This document shows, piece by piece, positions 54,440 through 56,765 of a stretch of DNA of 56,765 bases. The stretch spans positions 1 to 56,765 of the forward strand of contig CALWIO010000012.1 in assembly GCA_944380765.1 (NCBI GenBank). Direction: 5' to 3'. Each line of letters starts with the position of its first letter. The stretch's first letter is position 1. The DNA is from an uncultured Clostridia bacterium (GTDB lineage: Bacteria > Bacillota > Clostridia > Oscillospirales > Acutalibacteraceae). The position numbers and the translations under genes are program-made. The notes under the pieces were generated by a model, which worked only from the letters and a program-made list of their open reading frames with translations, was not told the origin of the DNA and did no database searches.

Positions 54440-55165
54440 ATGACAAAAACCTTCGGATATGTTTCAAAAGCTCAGAAAACCGCTTGGCTTGTACTGAGAA
54501 TAATTATATTGGGCTGGGGAATTTTCGGACTGTTCCACGGCTCGGTGGTGGAATTTCTGGAAGCAATTTTTGCCGTGATTTTTACTCATTTGTGGGATTT
54601 CTTTCAGATTTTCGGTAAAAATTCATTTATTATCGAGGTGGAAGCCTCGTCACAGACAATGCTTACCGGGTTCATCTTCGTGGGCGTTGTTATCGGCTCA
54701 ACGGTCAATAACCGCACCACCTTTGAGCATATAGATGTGCTGACTCACTTCGCGGCAGGCTTTATCTCGGCGTGGTTCGGCTACGATTTTGCCAATATAG
54801 TTTACAGAAAGCGCGGCGACTTAGGCCCCGCCATGTCCTCTCTTTTCGCCCTCTGCTTCGCGCTCGCAATTGCGGTCGGCTGGGAGATTTACGAGTTCTC
54901 TATGGACAGGATTTACGGCCTTAATCTTCAATGCTCTTCGCCCGATTCCGAATACGGGTTAATCGACACCATGTGGGATTTTATAATGTGTTCGGCAGGC
55001 GCGCTGACGGGTATGTTTTCAATCGCGTTTCTGCGCAACGGCGTAATCGGCAAAAACCGTAAAAAGGTGCGCGAGCAGCGCAAAGCGGAAAACGAAAAAA
55101 GACTGTTGAAGGAAAAACTTTACAGGGAGTATATAAAAAATCACGGCGGGGAGGAATTGAAATGA
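54440..55165 (+). CDS. DUF2238-like membrane protein
   Basis: 241 residues, about six membrane helices, and a basic C-terminal tail. 'HIDVLTHFAAGFISAWFGYDF', 'VGWEIYEFSMDRIYGL' and 'LIDTMWDFIMCSAGALTGM' match the DUF2238 (YjdF) pattern of conserved His, Glu and Asp residues inside the membrane, which could form an active or metal site. Function unknown. Its stop overlaps the next ATG (ATGA). Confidence 0.75.
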   Translation: MTKTFGYVSKAQKTAWLVLRIIILGWGIFGLFHGSVVEFLEAIFAVIFTHLWDFFQIFGKNSFIIEVEASSQTMLTGFIFVGVVIGSTVNNRTTFEHIDVLTHFAAGFISAWFGYDFANIVYRKRGDLGPAMSSLFALCFALAIAVGWEIYEFSMDRIYGLNLQCSSPDSEYGLIDTMWDFIMCSAGALTGMFSIAFLRNGVIGKNRKKVREQRKAENEKRLLKEKLYREYIKNHGGEELK

Positions 55166-56040
55166 AAAGAGCGGCGTGCATAGTGTTGACGGCTCTTTTC
55201 CTTTTTTCGCTCGCCTCGTGTACCGCAGGCGGTCCCGCGGTGAACGGCGTCAGGACCGACAGCGAGGTTTACTCCTATTTCCTTGATTTCACAAAGGACG
55301 AAAACGGCGAAAACGAGGAAGCCGCGAAACAGGCGCTCGTCCGTTATGTGGCGGTCAATTCCGAGTTTGCCGGCAGAAAAATGACTCTTTCCGTAACCGA
55401 AAAAGCGGAGCTTTCGCAAACGGTCAACGATTTGTGGCACCTCTACGGCGGTTACTATGAGAATATCGGCGTGTCAAAGCAGACGCTGTATAAAATCGAG
55501 ATGTCAAAGGCTTATGAAAAAAGCCTGCTCGCCGAGTATTACGGCGAGGACGGAGCCGAGCCCGTGACCGAGGAGGAGCTTAAAAGCTTTTTTGACGGAC
55601 ACTACGCCGGCATAAGGCTCGTTACCGGCTACCTTTTCAATGTGGACGATAACGGCGCACCGGTCGATATGACCGAGGACCAGAAAAACAACCTTAAAGG
55701 CACCTTTGAGTCCATAGCCGAAATGGTGAATAAGGGCACTTCAATGGAGGAGGCCGTCGGCGTTCTGGGCGAAAATACCGAGATTCACGATATGGTGGTG
55801 TCCTCTTTTTCGGCGGGCAATTTCCCCGAGGGCTTCTTTGATAAGGTAAAAGAGGTCGAAACGGGAAAAGCCGCGGCCATAACTCTTTCGGATTATGTCT
55901 TTCTTGTGGTAAAGGTTGACCCGTACAGCGAGGATTATATGTATTACGAAACATACCGCAGCGAGTGCCTTGAAAATATGAAGGGCGACGATTTCGACAA
56001 GGTTGTTGAAAACTGGGTAAAAAATTATACGGTTGACTGA
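55162..56040 (+). CDS. PrsA/SurA-like foldase lipoprotein (weak)
   Basis: 292 residues. GGGGAGG precedes the ATG. Lipobox LASC (Cys 20). The helical part (30-135) resembles the chaperone arms of PrsA. 'VTEEELKSFFDGHYAGIRLVTGYLF' occupies the place of the entry to a parvulin domain, and 'FPEGFFDKVKEVETGKAAAI' and 'YVFLVVKVDPY' resemble its end, but the classical parvulin histidines and GDLG-type motif are not visible. Likely an extracellular folding factor, possibly without isomerase activity. Confidence 0.55.
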   Translation: MKRAACIVLTALFLFSLASCTAGGPAVNGVRTDSEVYSYFLDFTKDENGENEEAAKQALVRYVAVNSEFAGRKMTLSVTEKAELSQTVNDLWHLYGGYYENIGVSKQTLYKIEMSKAYEKSLLAEYYGEDGAEPVTEEELKSFFDGHYAGIRLVTGYLFNVDDNGAPVDMTEDQKNNLKGTFESIAEMVNKGTSMEEAVGVLGENTEIHDMVVSSFSAGNFPEGFFDKVKEVETGKAAAITLSDYVFLVVKVDPYSEDYMYYETYRSECLENMKGDDFDKVVENWVKNYTVD

Positions 56041-56070
56041 CCGCGTTAATCATAAAGCGGTAAATCATAA

Positions 56071-56102
56071 AAAACGTTCCCGGCGAGGAACCGCCGGGAA
56101 CG
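56071..56102 (-). terminator. Perfect 11-bp hairpin with T-run only on the minus strand
   Basis: CGTTCCCGGCG and CGCCGGGAACG flank 6 bases. Read on the minus strand it is followed by TTTTTT; on the plus strand there is no T-run. It follows the lipoprotein stop by 30 bases, where a plus-strand terminator would be expected. Confidence 0.55.
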
Positions 56103-56119
56103 GCTGAAACTGAATATAC

Positions 56120-56194
56120 GCCTCCTTAGTTAAATGGATATAACAAGCCCCTCCTAAGGGCTAGTTGAGGGTTCGATTCCCCCAGGGGGTGCCA
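56120..56194 (+). tRNA. tRNA-Arg (anticodon CCU), atypical
   Basis: Cloverleaf: acceptor GCCTCCT with AGGGGGT, D arm GTTA/TAAC with GGA in the loop, anticodon stem AGCCC/GGGCT with loop CTCCTAA (anticodon CCU), T loop TTCGATT, encoded CCA. Odd points: the first acceptor pair is G-U and the T stem GAGGG/CCCCC has an A-C mismatch. Reads AGG codons if functional. Confidence 0.8.
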
Positions 56195-56195
56195 T

Positions 56196-56229
56196 AAAAG
56201 CGGACAGCATAAAGCTGCCCGCTTTTGTT
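56196..56229 (+). terminator. Terminator after tRNA-Arg
   Basis: AAAAGCGG-A-CAGC, loop ATAAA, GCTG-C-CCGCTTTT, one internal mismatch. Confidence 0.7.
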
Positions 56230-56262
56230 AAATGAATATAAGAACCTGCCGCCTGCGCGGCA

Positions 56263-56590
56263 GAACCTTGTTACTCGCTTTGCTCGTTATAAGAACCTCA
56301 CCCGTTACCAAAATCAAAGATTTTGAACGGGTACCCGAGAACCTTGTTACTCGCTTTGCTCGTTATAAGAACCTCACCCGTTACCAAAATCAAAGATTTT
56401 GAACGGGTACCCGAGAACCTTGTTACTCGCTTTGCTCGTTATAAGAACCTCACCCGTTACCAAAATCAAAGATTTTGAACGGGTACCCGAGAACCTTGTT
56501 ACTCGCTTTGCTCGTTATAAGAACCTCACCCGTTACCAAAATCAAAGATTTTGAACGGGTACCCGAGAACCTTGTTACTCGCTTTGCTCG
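56263..56590 (+). repeat. Tandem array of a 76-base unit (4 copies plus a partial)
   Basis: Identical units begin at 56263, 56339, 56415 and 56491; a fifth, cut after 24 bases, begins at 56567. Each starts GAACCTTGTTACTCGCTTTG and contains an extended hairpin with outer arms ACCCGTT/AACGGGT and inner arms AAAATC/GATTTT. A degenerate half-unit with a CTGCCGC/GCGGCAG hairpin precedes the array at 56241-56262. There are no unique spacers, so this is not a CRISPR. No gene is present in 56230-56694. Confidence 0.95.
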
Positions 56591-56592
56591 TA

Positions 56593-56611
56593 ATAACAAG
56601 CCCCTCCTAAG
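56593..56611 (+). repeat. 19-base duplicate of the tRNA-Arg anticodon arm
   Basis: ATAACAAGCCCCTCCTAAG is identical to 56140-56158 inside the first tRNA-Arg. It directly follows the broken fifth repeat unit. A further tRNA-like scrap, CGACCGCCTTTTGAGG at 56624-56639, resembles the anticodon region of the second tRNA. Confidence 0.85.
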
Positions 56612-56694
56612 AATATGTTATAACGACCGCCTTTTGAGGAAAAGTGATTGACAATGAGTTAATCTAAGCCTAAAATTGAATAGATTTCAAAGAT

Positions 56695-56765
56695 GTTTCC
56701 GTAGCTCAGCTGGATAGAGCGACCGCCTCCTAAGCGGTAGGTCGGGTGTTCGAATCACCTCGGGA
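56695..56765 (+). tRNA. tRNA-Arg (anticodon CCU), cut by window end
   Basis: Acceptor GTTTCCG, D arm GCTC/GAGC with GGA loop, anticodon stem ACCGC/GCGGT with loop CTCCTAA (CCU), T arm GGGTG/CACCT with loop TTCGAAT, and the first five 3' acceptor bases CGGGA. The last bases lie beyond the window. All stems pair normally, so this is the better-preserved tRNA-Arg(CCU). Confidence 0.92.

Noticed and set aside
56263..56590. CRISPR array
   Set aside because: Units are identical over the full 76 bases with no unique spacers, and no cas genes are present.

Overview
The window is the chromosomal replication-origin region of a low-to-medium G+C Gram-positive anaerobe, most likely a Clostridia member of the Oscillospiraceae/Ruminococcaceae type. 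The evidence is the classical Firmicute origin gene order (rpmH, rnpA, yidD, yidC, jag, mnmG, rsmG, noc, parA, parB on one side; dnaA, dnaN, yaaA, recF, remB, gyrB, gyrA on the other), strong AGGAGG-type ribosome binding sites, lipoproteins instead of an outer-membrane machinery, and a cohesin-like/dockerin gene pair at the left edge, which is typical of fibre-degrading gut or rumen clostridia. The species cannot be named from sequence alone.

Layout. Bases 1-6442 (minus) hold a partial secreted cohesin-like protein and a 1725-residue secreted protein ending in a type I dockerin; each has its own promoter and a long 5' leader. Bases 7172-18794 (minus) run away from the origin: two lipoproteins, serS, parB, parA, a parS-bearing gap, noc, rsmG, mnmG, then the rpmH-rnpA-yidD-yidC-jag operon. 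The AT-rich gap 18795-19237 is the probable oriC, with back-to-back rpmH and dnaA promoters. Bases 19238-35712 (plus) hold dnaA-dnaN-yaaA-recF-remB-gyrB-gyrA, then an LCP cell-wall ligase, a CPBP protease, tadA, mnmE (moved away from mnmG), an Mrp-type Fe-S carrier and a large membrane-anchored secreted protein.

Bases 35792-38538 are a visibly AT-rich DpnII-type restriction-modification island: a GATC adenine methylase with an N-terminal helix-turn-helix, the DpnII endonuclease, and an unrelated second methylase. After it come an AlkD-like repair protein, a small membrane protein, an 830-base non-coding region built of degenerate repeats (39660-40490), and a carbohydrate region: glycogen phosphorylase, GH36 alpha-galactosidase, a MATE exporter, TetR regulator, FGGY sugar kinase and a GH13 alpha-glucanase, interspersed with lipoproteins, an AIM24-family protein and a DUF2238 membrane protein. 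The right end has two tRNA-Arg(CCU) genes. Between them lies a tandem array of a 76-base unit, followed by a 19-base duplicate of the first tRNA's anticodon arm.

The most unusual signals are the 76-base array with its tRNA-fragment repeat, the altered DNA-recognition helix of DnaA next to repeated TTTTCAAC motifs instead of standard DnaA boxes, the long structured leader and operator palindrome of the dockerin gene, the hybrid parS/Noc-site, and the mixed repeat region upstream of glycogen phosphorylase.
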